A stretch of DNA of 64,000 bases from Planobispora rosea (GCF_014648175.1 NZ_BMQP01000005.1:186001-250000), one strand, 5' to 3'; shown: positions 1 to 8,892, counted from the stretch's first letter. Numbers and translations: made by a program. Notes: generated by a model not told the origin, from the sequence alone.

Positions 1-360
1 GCCGGCACCGGTGAGCGTGATCGTCGTCGGCGTGGAGGCGACGGCCTCGCGCGGGACCGTGACGACGGTAGCCTTCTCGAAGGCGGCGTAGGCCTGGGCG
101 CTGATCCGGTCGGCGGGCACGTAGGCCTTGCCGAGGCGTTCGTCGTCGCGGCCCACGGTCTCCACGGTGACCTCGGGGGCGGCCTCCACCGTGACGTTCA
201 CCCCGCCGGAGGCGGCGGCGGTGCCGTCGTGCAGGCCCTTGAGCCGGGACAGCGGGGTGAAGCGCCACTCCTCCTCGCGGCCTGTCGGGACCGCGAAGTC
301 GGCCAGCTCGTAGGAGGCCTTCTCGTGGAGCGTCGACAGCGGCTTCTCGTTCAGGCCCAT
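1..360 (-). CDS. sufD: Fe-S cluster assembly protein SufD, N-terminal part
   Basis: This is the first 119 or so residues of SufD, the scaffold partner of SufB in the SUF [Fe-S] assembly complex in the cytoplasm. The gene runs off the left edge of the window. The start is the ATG at 358-360, which shares bases with the TGA stop of sufB (ATGA), so the two genes are translationally coupled. The visible N-terminus has the helical lead-in seen in SufD proteins, with the segment EEEWRFTPLSRL. The assignment rests mainly on this segment and on the position directly after sufB; the beta-helix core lies outside the window. Confidence 0.88.
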   Translation of the reverse strand, partial: MGLNEKPLSTLHEKASYELADFAVPTGREEEWRFTPLSRLKGLHDGTAAASGGVNVTVEAAPEVTVETVGRDDERLGKAYVPADRISAQAYAAFEKATVVTVPREAVASTPTTITLTGAG

Positions 361-1772
361 CAGCCGACGGCCCCTTCCATCTGCAGTTCGATCAGGCGGT
401 TGAGCTCCAGGGCGTACTCCATCGGGAGCTCGCGGGCGATCGGCTCGACGAAGCCGCGCACGATCATCGCCATCGCCTCGTCCTCGTCCAGGCCCCGGCT
501 CATCAGGTAGAACAGCTGGTCCTCGGAGACCTTGGAGACCGTGGCCTCGTGGCCCATCGACACGTCGTCCTCGCGGACGTCCACGTAGGGGTAGGTGTCG
601 GAGCGGCTGATCTGGTCGACCAGGAGCGCGTCGCACTTGACGGTGCTGGCGCTGCCGTGGGCGCCCTCCTCGATCTGGACCAGGCCGCGGTAGGAGGTGC
701 GGCCGCCGCCGCGGGCGACGGACTTGGAGATGACGGTGGAGCTGGTGTTCGGCGCGAGGTGCACCATCTTGGCGCCGGCGTCCTGGTGCTGGCCCTCGCC
801 GGCGAAGGCGACGCTCAGCGTCTCGCCCTTGGCGTGCTCGCCCATGAGGTAGACGGCCGGGTACTTCATCGTGACCTTGGAGCCGATGTTGCCGTCGATC
901 CACTCCATGGTCGCGCCCTCGTAGGCCACGGCGCGCTTGGTGACCAGGTTGTAGACGTTGTTCGACCAGTTCTGGATGGTCGTGTAACGGCAGCGGGCGC
1001 CCTTCTTCACGATGATCTCCACGACCGCGGAGTGCAGCGAGTCGGAGGAGTAGATCGGCGCGGTGCAGCCCTCGACGTAGTGGACGTAGGAGTTCTCGTC
1101 CACGATGATCAGGGTCCGCTCGAACTGGCCCATGTTCTCGGTGTTGATCCGGAAGTAGGCCTGGAGCGGGATCTCCACGGTGACGTTCGGCGGCACGTAG
1201 ATGAAGGAGCCGCCGGACCAGGTCGCGGTGTTGAGCGCGGCGAACTTGTTGTCGCCGACCGGGATGACCGAGCCGAAGTACTCCTTGAAGAGCTCCTCGT
1301 GCTCGCGCAGGCCGGTGTCGGTGTCGACGAAGATGACACCCTTCTCCTCAAGGTCCTCGCGGATCTTGTGGTAGACGACCTCGGACTCGTACTGGGCGGC
1401 GACGCCGGCGATGAGCCGCTGCTTCTCCGCCTCGGGGATGCCGAGCTTGTCGTAGGTGTTCTTGATGTCCTCGGGCAGCTCCTCCCAGGACGTGGCCTGC
1501 TTCTCGGTGGAGCGCACGAAGTACTTGATGTTGTCGAAGTCGATGCCGGAGAGGTCGGAACCCCAGGTCGGCATGGGCTTCTTACCGAAGAGGCGCAGGC
1601 CCTTCAGGCGCAGGTCCAGCATCCACTCCGGCTCGTTCTTGAGCGCGGAGATGTTACGGACGACCTCCTCGGACAGGCCACGCTTGGCGGCGGCGCCCGC
1701 CGCGTCCGAGTCGGCCCAGCCGAACTTGTAATTCCCGAGGCCTTCCAGCTCCGGGCGGTCGGTGACAGTCAC
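360..1772 (-). CDS. sufB: Fe-S cluster assembly protein SufB
   Basis: SufB is the scaffold subunit of the SufBCD complex that builds [Fe-S] clusters using sulfur from SufS/SufU. The 470-residue protein has the usual family length and shows typical SufB segments such as NYKFGWAD near the N-terminus, [16 protein letters not shown] in the middle and [22 protein letters not shown] near the C-terminus, where the cluster-handling beta-helix ends. The start is the GTG at 1770-1772, preceded by a purine-rich GGAGACCGGAAG. It overlaps the TGA of the upstream regulator gene as GTGA, so regulator, sufB and sufD form one coupled operon on the minus strand. Confidence 0.96.
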   Translation of the reverse strand: MTVTDRPELEGLGNYKFGWADSDAAGAAAKRGLSEEVVRNISALKNEPEWMLDLRLKGLRLFGKKPMPTWGSDLSGIDFDNIKYFVRSTEKQATSWEELPEDIKNTYDKLGIPEAEKQRLIAGVAAQYESEVVYHKIREDLEEKGVIFVDTDTGLREHEELFKEYFGSVIPVGDNKFAALNTATWSGGSFIYVPPNVTVEIPLQAYFRINTENMGQFERTLIIVDENSYVHYVEGCTAPIYSSDSLHSAVVEIIVKKGARCRYTTIQNWSNNVYNLVTKRAVAYEGATMEWIDGNIGSKVTMKYPAVYLMGEHAKGETLSVAFAGEGQHQDAGAKMVHLAPNTSSTVISKSVARGGGRTSYRGLVQIEEGAHGSASTVKCDALLVDQISRSDTYPYVDVREDDVSMGHEATVSKVSEDQLFYLMSRGLDEDEAMAMIVRGFVEPIARELPMEYALELNRLIELQMEGAVG

Positions 1773-2488
1773 CTTCCGGTCTCCTTGCTCGATTCGTCGA
1801 TCGTTCTATGACGGGGCGGGCTCACGTGGGTGGTGCACACCCCGTCGCCGTGGGCGATGGTCGCGAGCCGCTGCACTGGCGTGCCGAGGATCTGCGCGAA
1901 CGCCTCCGTCTCGGCCTCGCACAGCTGCGGGAACTCCGCGGCCACGTGCGCCACCGGGCAGTGGTGCTGGCACAGCTGCTCGCCACCGAGAGCGGCCTTG
2001 CTCGCCGAGGCGGCGTAGCCGTCGGCCGAGAGTGCCTCGGCCAGGACGCGCACCCGCTGGTCGGCGGGGACGCCGTCCATCTCGGAGCGCAGGCGGCCGA
2101 CCAGGCCGGCCACCTGCTCGCGGGCGAACTCGGCCACGGCTTCCTCGCCCACGCGCTCGGCGAGGAAGCGCAGCGCGCTGCCCGCGAGACCGTCGTAGGC
2201 GTGTTCGAAGGCGCTCCGCCCGGCATCGGTGATGGCGAACAGTTTGGCCGGTCGCCCGCGTCCGCGCTGGCCGCGCGGGCGCGCCGTACGGGGTTCGATC
2301 ATCCCGTCGGCGAGCAGCGCGTCCAGGTGGCGGCGGACGGCGGCGGGGGTGAGCCCGAGCCGTTCGCCGAGGGCGGCGGCCGTGATGGGTCCGTGTTCCA
2401 GGATGAGCCGGGCGACACGCGCGCGCGTACCGCTCTCGGCGGGCACGGCGGAGGGCCGCGCGACGGCGGTCTCCTTGGTGCCTGACAT
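1769..2488 (-). CDS. sufR: SufR-type ArsR/DeoR-like transcriptional regulator of the suf operon
   Basis: This is the first gene of the suf operon and the likely Fe-S-sensing repressor of it. Residues 20-90 form a winged helix-turn-helix ([24 protein letters not shown], then GRGRPAKLF as the wing). The C-terminal third carries a cysteine cluster, [18 protein letters not shown], that fits the [Fe-S]-binding cysteines of the SufR family. I chose the ATG at 2486-2488; an in-frame GTG at 2504-2506 would add six residues, and neither has a strong ribosome site. The stop overlaps the sufB start. A DtxR/IdeR-like box lies about 90 bp upstream, which suggests control by iron level as well as by SufR itself. 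Confidence 0.88.
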   Translation of the reverse strand: MSGTKETAVARPSAVPAESGTRARVARLILEHGPITAAALGERLGLTPAAVRRHLDALLADGMIEPRTARPRGQRGRGRPAKLFAITDAGRSAFEHAYDGLAGSALRFLAERVGEEAVAEFAREQVAGLVGRLRSEMDGVPADQRVRVLAEALSADGYAASASKAALGGEQLCQHHCPVAHVAAEFPQLCEAETEAFAQILGTPVQRLATIAHGDGVCTTHVSPPRHRTIDESSKETGR

Positions 2489-2578
2489 CCCGGTCACGTA
2501 TTTCACAACATCAGTGTGGCGTAATTACTTCCCCAGCGCCAAACCGGTGCGGGCTTTCCGGGAAATGACATCCATCAC

Positions 2579-2597
2579 TCAGGTAAGCCTTACCTAA
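2579..2597. promoter_or_regulatory. IdeR/DtxR-type iron box upstream of sufR
   Basis: The 19-bp sequence TCAGGTAAGCCTTACCTAA is a near-perfect inverted repeat. It fits the actinobacterial iron-box pattern TWAGGTWAGSCTWACCTWA at all but one position (C at position 2). It lies 91-109 bp upstream of the chosen sufR start and no other gene start is nearer, so it probably controls the suf operon. Binding by an iron-dependent repressor is inferred from the sequence alone. Confidence 0.75.
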
Positions 2598-2900
2598 GCT
2601 GGGCAAACGCCGGATCGGGCGGGCCGGGACAGGCCGCGCGGCGGCATCGGTCTCCCCGTGGGTCACCGTGGGTCACCGGCTTCCGCGGGCGTCGCCCGGT
2701 TCCGGCGGTGTCACCGGATTCCGCGGGGCGCCGCCCGGTTCAACGCCGCGGCGGCGGGAATCTGTTCCCGCGCGCCGGCGGTCCCGCCTGGCGGGACCCC
2801 GGCAACGCCTCAGCGAGGCCCCGGTGACGCCTCAGCGGCCCTTCGGCGCCACCCCGGCGACCCCAGCGACGCCCCAGGGACCCTTCGGCGCCGGGACCTC
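2598..2900. repeat. Intergenic region with degenerate GC-rich tandem repeats
   Basis: No convincing gene lies in these 303 bases. They contain a roughly 38-bp imperfect direct repeat (2672-2709 and 2710-2747, both beginning GTCACCGG and carrying TTCCGCGGG and GCCCGGTTC). Further on is a run of related motifs: ACGCCTCAGCG occurs twice near 2807-2835 and CCCTTCGGCGCC occurs twice, near 2837 and 2880. The open frames across it have the arginine- and proline-rich composition of random reading in GC-rich DNA. Confidence 0.6.
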
Positions 2901-3677
2901 CTACCCGGACTCGCGCAACGCGATGACGGCGAAGGGGGCGAACTGCGGGTCGGCCACCACCGCCACCGGGCCGGCGTGGGTGTTCACCGGCTCACTGAAG
3001 ACCTTGCCGCCCAGCTGCCGGACCCTCGCCACGGTGGCGTCCGCGTCCTCCACCACGAAGTAGGTCCTCCAGTGCGACGGCACCTCCGGCGGGACGTTCG
3101 GCCCCATGGGCGCCATCCCCGCCACACGACGGCCGTGCGCCTGCCACTCGACGTACTCGACGCCCCCGGTACCGGTGTCCTCGGCCCCCCAGCCGAACAC
3201 CCGCGCGTAGAAGGTCTTCGCCACGGCCGTGTCGCGGGCCGACAGCTCGGTCCAGCCGAAGGTGCCGGGTTCTCCGGCGAGCTGGGCCCCGTGGTCCTCA
3301 CCCGCCTGCCAGACCGCGAAGAAGGCCCCCGAGGGATCATGGAAGGCGGCCAGCACGCCCCGCTCCATGATCTTCACCGGCTCCGCGACGACCGTCCCCC
3401 CGGCGGCGCGCACCCGATCGGCCGCGGCGGCGGCGTCGTCGACGGCCACATACGTGTGCCACATCGCCTGCACGCCGCGGCCGAACCGCGGCTCGAGACC
3501 GGCCACGAACCTGCCGCGCAGGGTGAACCGGCCGTAGCCGCCCTGCCGCGGCTCCTCGTCGAACACCGCGTCCCAGCCGAAGAGCTCCCGGTAGAAGCGG
3601 GCCGAGGCGGCGGCGTCGGGGCTCGCCAGCTCGACCCAGCACGGGACGCCGGGCCGGTAGCCGCTCCGCTCGGACAT
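2901..3677 (-). CDS. VOC family protein with two glyoxalase/bleomycin-resistance domains
   Basis: The 258-residue protein holds two vicinal-oxygen-chelate modules, roughly residues 8-120 and 132-255. Each begins with a WVEL/WTEL strand followed by an SARFYRELFGWD or AKTFYARVFGWG helix and ends with a DPSGAFFAVWQ or DPQFAPFAVI strand. This resembles the CFP30/antigen-type hydroxylase-like VOC proteins of actinobacteria; the substrate is unknown. The start is the ATG at 3675-3677, with AAGGAGG placed 7 nt upstream. It is a single-gene unit on the minus strand, divergent from the ABC transporter that follows. Confidence 0.85.
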   Translation of the reverse strand: MSERSGYRPGVPCWVELASPDAAASARFYRELFGWDAVFDEEPRQGGYGRFTLRGRFVAGLEPRFGRGVQAMWHTYVAVDDAAAAADRVRAAGGTVVAEPVKIMERGVLAAFHDPSGAFFAVWQAGEDHGAQLAGEPGTFGWTELSARDTAVAKTFYARVFGWGAEDTGTGGVEYVEWQAHGRRVAGMAPMGPNVPPEVPSHWRTYFVVEDADATVARVRQLGGKVFSEPVNTHAGPVAVVADPQFAPFAVIALRESG

Positions 3678-3879
3678 GCCTGGCCTCCTTGCGCCGCCTC
3701 CCGCCTGACGCGCCCGTATCAGGGCGCGCCGCACAACCCGGGACGCGCCCAGCGTCACACACGCGGATGAGGGTCCCCGGCACGCGGCCGGGGACTTGGC
3801 GGGATCGTCCCGAAGCCTTTTACCAGGCATGGGAGGCGCCGGAGGCGAGGTCGCGAACGGGACCGGGCCGCAGAGTCCT

Positions 3880-3892
3880 TAGACTCGTGGCC
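3880..3892 (+). promoter_or_regulatory. -10 box of a leaderless promoter
   Basis: TAGACT at 3880-3885 is followed by exactly 7 nt and then the ATG of the ABC ATPase gene, so transcription probably starts on the start codon. There is no Shine-Dalgarno sequence and no clear -35 element. Confidence 0.5.
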
Positions 3893-4801
3893 ATGGACTC
3901 CCCAGCCGTCGAGATCATCGATCTGGTCAAGCGATACGGCCCGACGACCGCGATCGACGGCCTGTCCCTGCGCGCCGCCCGTGGCGCGGTCACCGCGATC
4001 CTCGGCCCCAACGGCGCGGGCAAGACCTCCACGATCGAGATCTGCGAGGGCTTCCGGCGGGCCGACGGCGGCACCGTCAGCGTGCTCGGGCTCGACCCGT
4101 CGCGGCCGGAGCTGCGGCCCAGGGTGGGCGTGATGCTCCAGGCCGGGGGCGTGCCCCCGGCGATGCGCTGCGGAGAGTGGCTCCGGCTGGTGGCCCGCTT
4201 CCACGCCCGTCCGCTCGATCCGGAGGCGCTGCTGGACCGGCTCGGGCTGGTCGAGCACGCCCGCACGCCGTACCGCAGGCTCTCCGGCGGCCAGCAGCAG
4301 CGCGTCTCGCTGGCCGCGGCCGTCATCGGCCGCCCCGAGCTGGTCTTCCTCGACGAGCCGACCGCCGGGCTGGACCCGCAGGCCCGGCACGCCTGCTGGG
4401 ACCTGGTGGGCGAGCTGCGGGCCGCCGGGGTCTCGGTGGTGCTCACCACGCACCACATGGACGAGGCCGAGAAGCTCTCGGACCACGTGGTGATCATCGA
4501 CCGCGGGACGGTGGTGGCCGAGGGCACGCCGGCCGCGCTCACCGGCGCCGAGCGGCAGCTGCGCTTCCGCGCCCGGCCCGCGCTCACCCTGGACGAGCTG
4601 CTCAACGCCCTGCCCGCGGGGAGCTCGGCCAAGGAGTCCCCGGCGGGGCACTACATCATCGAGGGTCAGGTCGGGCCCGAGCTGCTGGCGACCGTGACGG
4701 CCTGGTGCGCCGCCGAGGGTGTGACCGCCGACGACCTCAGCATCGAGCGCCGCACCCTGGAAGACGTCTTTCTCGAACTGACCGGCCGGGAGCTGCGATG
4801 A
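3893..4801 (+). CDS. ABC transporter ATP-binding protein (ABC-2 type exporter)
   Basis: This 302-residue cytoplasmic ATPase has Walker A GPNGAGKTS, the signature LSGGQQQRVSLA, Walker B LVFLDEPTAGLD and the switch histidine in LTTHHMDEAE. A C-terminal DrrA/CcmA-like extension follows. Its stop overlaps the start of the permease gene as ATGA, so the two are co-translated. In Streptomyces, as I recall, a similar exporter pair sits between the suf genes and ctaA; the cargo is not known. The ATG at 3893 lacks a ribosome site but has a -10-like TAGACT at leaderless distance. An in-frame GTG lies 6 nt earlier. Confidence 0.92.
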   Translation: MDSPAVEIIDLVKRYGPTTAIDGLSLRAARGAVTAILGPNGAGKTSTIEICEGFRRADGGTVSVLGLDPSRPELRPRVGVMLQAGGVPPAMRCGEWLRLVARFHARPLDPEALLDRLGLVEHARTPYRRLSGGQQQRVSLAAAVIGRPELVFLDEPTAGLDPQARHACWDLVGELRAAGVSVVLTTHHMDEAEKLSDHVVIIDRGTVVAEGTPAALTGAERQLRFRARPALTLDELLNALPAGSSAKESPAGHYIIEGQVGPELLATVTAWCAAEGVTADDLSIERRTLEDVFLELTGRELR

Positions 4802-5592
4802 CCACGGCGAACGACAGGCCCGCGGGCACCGCGCTGGACCTCACCCCGGCCCCGGGCGCCGCCCCCCTGCCCCGGATGGTCCTGGCGCAGGCCGGCGCGG
4901 AGATCCGGGCGATGCTCCGCAACGGCGAGCAGCTGCTGCTCACGATGATCATCCCCGTGCTGCTGCTCGTCGGGTTCTCCGCCGCGCCGCTGGTGAACGT
5001 GGGCGACGGTCCCCGGGTGGACTTCATGGCCCCCGGCGTGCTGGCGCTGGCCGTGATGTCCACGGCCTTCACCGGGCAGGCCATCGCCACGGGCTTCGAG
5101 CGGCGGTACGGCGTGCTGAAGCGGCTGGGCGCGACCCCGCTGTCCCGGGGCGGGCTGATGCTGGCCAAGACGCTCGCGGTGATCGCGGTCGAGGCCGTCC
5201 AGGTCGTCATCATCATCGGGGTGGCGCTCGCGCTGGGCTGGCGGCCCGGCGGCTCCCCGCTCGCGGCGCTGGTCCTGCTCCTGCTCGGCACCGCCGCCTT
5301 CAGCGGGCTCGGCCTGCTGATGGCCGGCACCCTGCGCGCGGAGGCCACGCTCGCCGGGGCGAACCTCGTCTACCTGCTCATGCTCGGCTGCGGCGGGGTC
5401 GTCTTCCCGGTGTCGACCTTCCCCGACGCGATGGAGCGGGTCCTGGAGCTCCTGCCGATCTCCGCCCTGACCGGCGGGCTCCGCTCCGTCCTGGCCGACG
5501 GCGCCGGGCCGCCGGTGGCGGCGATGACGGTCCTGGCCGCCTGGGCCGCGGTCTCGCTCCTGGCCGCCTCGCGGACCTTCCGCTGGGAGTGA
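4798..5592 (+). CDS. ABC-2 type transporter permease
   Basis: This 264-residue integral membrane protein pairs with the ATPase encoded just upstream; the genes overlap as ATGA at 4798-4801. After a roughly 45-residue cytoplasmic N-terminus there are about six hydrophobic segments, starting with LLLTMIIPVLLLVGF and ending with VAAMTVLAAWAAVSLLAA. The central ATGFERRYGVLKRLGATPLSR is the typical ABC-2 coupling segment between the second and third helices. Together the two proteins would export an unidentified substrate across the cytoplasmic membrane. Confidence 0.92.
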   Translation: MTTANDRPAGTALDLTPAPGAAPLPRMVLAQAGAEIRAMLRNGEQLLLTMIIPVLLLVGFSAAPLVNVGDGPRVDFMAPGVLALAVMSTAFTGQAIATGFERRYGVLKRLGATPLSRGGLMLAKTLAVIAVEAVQVVIIIGVALALGWRPGGSPLAALVLLLLGTAAFSGLGLLMAGTLRAEATLAGANLVYLLMLGCGGVVFPVSTFPDAMERVLELLPISALTGGLRSVLADGAGPPVAAMTVLAAWAAVSLLAASRTFRWE

Positions 5593-5623
5593 TCCCCCCG
5601 CCCGCGGGCGGCTCCCGGATCAC
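5589..5623 (+). terminator. Hairpin after the ABC exporter operon
   Basis: GTGATCC (5589-5595) pairs with GGATCAC (5617-5623). Between them the palindrome CCGCCCGCGGGCGG can extend the structure. It begins at the stop codon of the permease gene and has no T tract, which is common for actinobacterial terminators. Confidence 0.5.
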
Positions 5624-5719
5624 GGACGTGACGGGCCGGGGGCTCCCCGCCGGGCGTCACTGGTCCTGTCGGGCGTCACTAGTAAGGTGCGTAGAACCGA
5701 GTAGCCCCTGAGGAGCCCG

Positions 5720-6634
5720 ATGACCGCCGACGCCCTTCCGGGACCCGCCGAGCCGTACCAGCCGGGTACGACCCGGCCGGGATCCCTGCTCAAGGCCGCC
5801 TCCGACGCCATCCCGCCCTCCGGCCTGGTCCTGCTGGCCATTCTCTCGGTCCAGCTCGGCGCGGGTTTCGCCAAGGACCTGTTCAGCCAGTTGCCGCCGA
5901 GCGCGACGGTGCTGCTGCGGATCGCGATGAGCGCGCTGATCCTGGGCGTGGTCGCCCGTCCCCGCTTGAAGGGGCTGACCCGGGCGGACCTGGGGGTGGG
6001 CGTGGCGTTCGGCGCGACGCTCGGCCTGATGAACCTGTCGTTCTACGAGGCGCTGGCCCGGCTGCCCATGGGGATCGCGGTGGCGATCGAGTTCCTCGGC
6101 CCGCTCGGGGTGGCGGTCGCCGCCTCCCGGCGCCGGCTGGACCTGCTCTGGGTGGTGCTGGCCGCCTCCGGCATCGCGCTGCTCGCGCCGTGGGGCCAGG
6201 CCACCGGCCTCAGCTGGGCCGGGATCGGCTTCGCGCTGGTCGCCGGGGCCTGCTGGGCGGCCTACATCCTGCTGTCGGCCGCCGTCGGGCAGCGCTTCCC
6301 CGGCACCGGGGGCGTCTCGTTCGCGATGATCGTGGCCTTCCTCGTGATCGCGCCCGTCGGGATCGGCACGGGCGGGACCGACCTGCTCCGGCCCGAGCTG
6401 CTCCTGGTCGGCCTGGGCGTCGGGCTGCTGTCGTCGGTCATCCCCTACACGATCGAGCTGGAGGCCCTGCGCCGGATGCCCAAGCGGGTGTTCGGCATCC
6501 TGATGAGCCTGGAGCCCGCCGCGGCGGCGCTGGTCGGCCTGGTCGTCCTGGGCGAGGTGCTGAACGCGCGCGAGTGGGCCGCCATCGGCTGCGTGGTCAT
6601 CGCGAGCGTGGGGGCGACCCGCAGCTCCCGCTGA
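5720..6634 (+). CDS. EamA/RhtA-type drug/metabolite exporter
   Basis: This 304-residue member of the EamA (DMT) superfamily has about ten predicted transmembrane helices in two repeated halves. The closest feel is to the RhtA threonine/homoserine exporters: LSVQLGAGFAKDLF near the N-terminus, GATLGLMNLSFYEALARLPMGIAVAIEFLGPLGVA in the middle and SLEPAAAALVGLVVLGE near the C-terminus. The start ATG at 5720 is preceded by GAGGAGC. The gene is monocistronic, and its role as an amino acid exporter is inferred from the family only. Confidence 0.88.
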   Translation: MTADALPGPAEPYQPGTTRPGSLLKAASDAIPPSGLVLLAILSVQLGAGFAKDLFSQLPPSATVLLRIAMSALILGVVARPRLKGLTRADLGVGVAFGATLGLMNLSFYEALARLPMGIAVAIEFLGPLGVAVAASRRRLDLLWVVLAASGIALLAPWGQATGLSWAGIGFALVAGACWAAYILLSAAVGQRFPGTGGVSFAMIVAFLVIAPVGIGTGGTDLLRPELLLVGLGVGLLSSVIPYTIELEALRRMPKRVFGILMSLEPAAAALVGLVVLGEVLNAREWAAIGCVVIASVGATRSSR

Positions 6635-6653
6635 CGGCGCCGCCCGGCCGCGG

Positions 6654-7334
6654 TCACTCCGGGCGGCTGGCCCAGATGCCCCGCACGTGCCGGATGTGGT
6701 CGCGCATCAGCCGTTCGGCTCCACCGGCGTCGCCCTCGACCAGCAGGTCGAGAAGACCGAGGTGCTCGCGCGCGGAGTCGGCCAGCAGGCCCCGCTCGCG
6801 CAGGGACGCCAGGCCGTACAGGCGGGCCCGGTTGCGCAGGTCGCGCACCACCTCGACGAGGCGGGCGTTGCCCGCCAGCGCCAGGAGGCCGACGTGGAAG
6901 CGGATGTCGGCGTCCACGTAGGCGAGCAGGTCGCCGTCCTCGGCCGCCGCGACGATCCGCGCGGCGAGCGGGCGCAGCGCCTCGAAGCTCTCCGCCCGGG
7001 AGGCGCCGGCCAGCCGCGCCACCGTGGGGACCTCGATGAGCCGCCGGATCTCGGTGAGCTCGTCCAGGTCGCGCTCGGACAGTTCGGTGACCCGGAAGCC
7101 CTTGTTCCGCACCGCCTCGACCAGACCCTCCTTGGTCAGGTCGAGCATCGCCTCGCGGACGGGGGTGGCGGAGACGCCGAACTGGGCGGCCAGCGCCGGA
7201 GCGGAGTAGACCACGCCGGGGCGCATCTCCCCGGTGATCAGAGCGGCCCGGAGCGCGTGCGCCACCTGCTCCCGCAGGCTCTGCCGCTCGCCCACGACCG
7301 GAAGGTCGAGCCCGTCCGGTGCCGAAGGAGCCAT
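6654..7334 (-). CDS. GntR-family regulator with FCD ligand domain
   Basis: This is a 226-residue FadR-subfamily regulator. Residues 15-80 form the GntR winged helix (LREQVAHALRAALITGEMRPG, then LAAQFGVSATPVREAMLDLTKEGLVE). Residues 95-220 form the all-helical FCD domain with the metal-ligand pattern around DADIRFHVGLLALAGN and the histidines of REHLGLL and RDHIRHV. It lies 90 bp behind livF on the same strand and may be the last gene of that operon. The start ATG at 7332-7334 has GAGAGG 7 nt upstream; an ATG at 7349 is an alternative. It is the obvious candidate repressor for the hydroxyproline operon and/or the liv genes. Confidence 0.88.
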   Translation of the reverse strand: MAPSAPDGLDLPVVGERQSLREQVAHALRAALITGEMRPGVVYSAPALAAQFGVSATPVREAMLDLTKEGLVEAVRNKGFRVTELSERDLDELTEIRRLIEVPTVARLAGASRAESFEALRPLAARIVAAAEDGDLLAYVDADIRFHVGLLALAGNARLVEVVRDLRNRARLYGLASLRERGLLADSAREHLGLLDLLVEGDAGGAERLMRDHIRHVRGIWASRPE

Positions 7335-7424
7335 CCCAGCGCCTCTCATCTCGCTCGTTTCCGCACCTCGCGGGCGGCGGCCCATTGTCTCAGACCTGCT
7401 GCGGGCCCCGCGGCGGGTGCGGCC

Positions 7425-8132
7425 TCAGACCCCGCCCAGGTACGCCTCCACCACCCGGGCGTCCTCGCGCAGCCCGGCGGCGGGGCCGTCGAGCACGCAC
7501 GCGCCGTTCTCGATCACGTATCCGCGGTGGGCGACGCGCAGCGCCGCGACCGCGTTCTGCTCGACGAGCAGGACCGAGGTGCCCTCGGCGTTGATGCCGG
7601 CGACGAGTTCCATGACGGAGGCGACCACCAGCGGGGCCAGGCCCATGGAGGGCTCGTCGAGCAGGAGCAGCCGGGGACCGGTGACCAGCGCCCGGCCGAT
7701 GGCGAGCATCTGCTGCTCGCCGCCCGACAGGGTGCCGCCCCGCTGCCGGCGCCGCTCGGCCAGGCGGGGCAGCAGGTCGTAGACGCGCTCGATCCGGCGG
7801 CGGATCTCGGCCTGGTCCCGGACCAGGTAGCCGCCGAGCTGGAGGTTCTCGTGGACGGTGAGGGCGCTGAAGACCCTCCTGCCCTCGGGGACGTGCACCA
7901 GCCCGCGGGCGGTGATCCGGTGCGGCGGTTCGCGGGTGATGTCGGCGCCCTCGAAGAGGATCGAGCCGCCGCTGGGCCGCAGGAGGCCGGAGACCGCCGA
8001 GAGCGTGGTGGTCTTGCCCGCGCCGTTGTTGCCGAGCAGGGCCACGACCTCCCCCGCGGCGACGGTCAGCGACAGGCCGCGCAGCGCGTGCACGCCGCCG
8101 TAGTGCACGTCGAGCCCGCGGATCTCAAGCAT
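7425..8132 (-). CDS. livF: Branched-chain amino acid type ABC transporter ATP-binding protein LivF
   Basis: This 235-residue ATPase is one of the two cytoplasmic motors of a HAAT-family amino acid importer. Walker A is GNNGAGKTT, the signature LSGGEQQMLAIGRAL and Walker B LLLLDEPSMGLAP. LivF-specific features include MLEIRGLDVHYGGVHALRG at the start and EGTSVLLVEQNA after Walker B. The ATG at 8130-8132 is preferred because GGAGG lies 8 nt before it; the in-frame GTG nine bases upstream sits on top of that ribosome site. It overlaps the end of livG by 8 nt. Confidence 0.93.
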   Translation of the reverse strand: MLEIRGLDVHYGGVHALRGLSLTVAAGEVVALLGNNGAGKTTTLSAVSGLLRPSGGSILFEGADITREPPHRITARGLVHVPEGRRVFSALTVHENLQLGGYLVRDQAEIRRRIERVYDLLPRLAERRRQRGGTLSGGEQQMLAIGRALVTGPRLLLLDEPSMGLAPLVVASVMELVAGINAEGTSVLLVEQNAVAALRVAHRGYVIENGACVLDGPAAGLREDARVVEAYLGGV

Positions 8133-8892
8133 CCGGCTCACCTCCCAGGTATGCCTCGATGACGGCCGGGTCGCGCCGGACCTCCTCGGGCCGGCCCTCG
8201 GCGATCTCCCTGCCGAAGTTGAGCACGACCACCCGCTCGGAGACCTCCATGACCAGGCCCATGTCGTGCTCGATGAGCATGATCGCGACGCCGAGGTCCC
8301 GGATGCGCCGGATCAGGTCCACCATCCCGGCCTTCTCCCCGTGGTTGAGCCCGGCGGCGGGCTCGTCCAGCAGGAGCAGGCCGGGGCGGCGGGCCAGCGC
8401 TCTGGCGATCTCGGCACGGCGCTGCTCTCCGTACGGCAACGCCCGGGCGGGGCCGTACCGGTCGCCGCGCAGGCCGACGAAGTCCAGCCAGTGGTGGGCC
8501 TGCTCGGTGCACTCGTGCTCGGAGCGGCGGTAGCGCGGGGTGTGCAGCAGGGCGTCCAGGACGCTCTGCCGGAGCCACAGATGGGTCCCCGCGCGGACGT
8601 TGTCCAGGACCGACAGCTCACCGAACAGGCGCAGGTTCTGGAAGGTCCGCGCAACGCCCAGGCCCGCGACCGCGGAGGGCCGCAGTCCCCGCAGGTCCCG
8701 GCCGCGCAGTGTGATCCGCCCCGCGGTGGGCCGGTAGAAACCGGTGACGCAGTTGAAGACCGAGGTCTTGCCCGCGCCGTTGGGCCCGATGAGCGAGACG
8801 ATCTCCCCTTCCCGCACGGAGAGGCTCAGCCCGTCGACGGCCAGCAGCCCGCCGAAGGACAGCCGCAGCTCCGTCACGTCCAGCAGGGTCAC
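8125..8892 (-). CDS. livG: Branched-chain amino acid type ABC transporter ATP-binding protein LivG
   Basis: This 255-residue ATPase pairs with LivF. Walker A is GPNGAGKTS, the LivG-type element RTFQNLRLFGELSVLDNV follows, the signature is degenerate (ALPYGEQRRAEIARAL) as is normal in LivG, and Walker B is LLLLDEPAAGLN. The start is the GTG at 8890-8892 with GAGGAGG upstream, overlapping the livM stop region by 4 nt. Order and spacing (livJ, livH, livM, livG, livF, all on the minus strand) show a single operon. Confidence 0.92.
   Translation of the reverse strand: MTLLDVTELRLSFGGLLAVDGLSLSVREGEIVSLIGPNGAGKTSVFNCVTGFYRPTAGRITLRGRDLRGLRPSAVAGLGVARTFQNLRLFGELSVLDNVRAGTHLWLRQSVLDALLHTPRYRRSEHECTEQAHHWLDFVGLRGDRYGPARALPYGEQRRAEIARALARRPGLLLLDEPAAGLNHGEKAGMVDLIRRIRDLGVAIMLIEHDMGLVMEVSERVVVLNFGREIAEGRPEEVRRDPAVIEAYLGGEPDA

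Noticed and set aside
549-1811. Long open frame opposite sufB (420 codons).
   Set aside because: It lies wholly antisense to sufB and has the valine-, glycine- and leucine-rich repetitive composition of shadow frames in GC-rich DNA; no ribosome site or motif.
2658-3770. Open frames over the repeat region and opposite the VOC gene.
   Set aside because: They arise from GC-rich repeats and antisense reading; no ribosome site and no protein-like composition.
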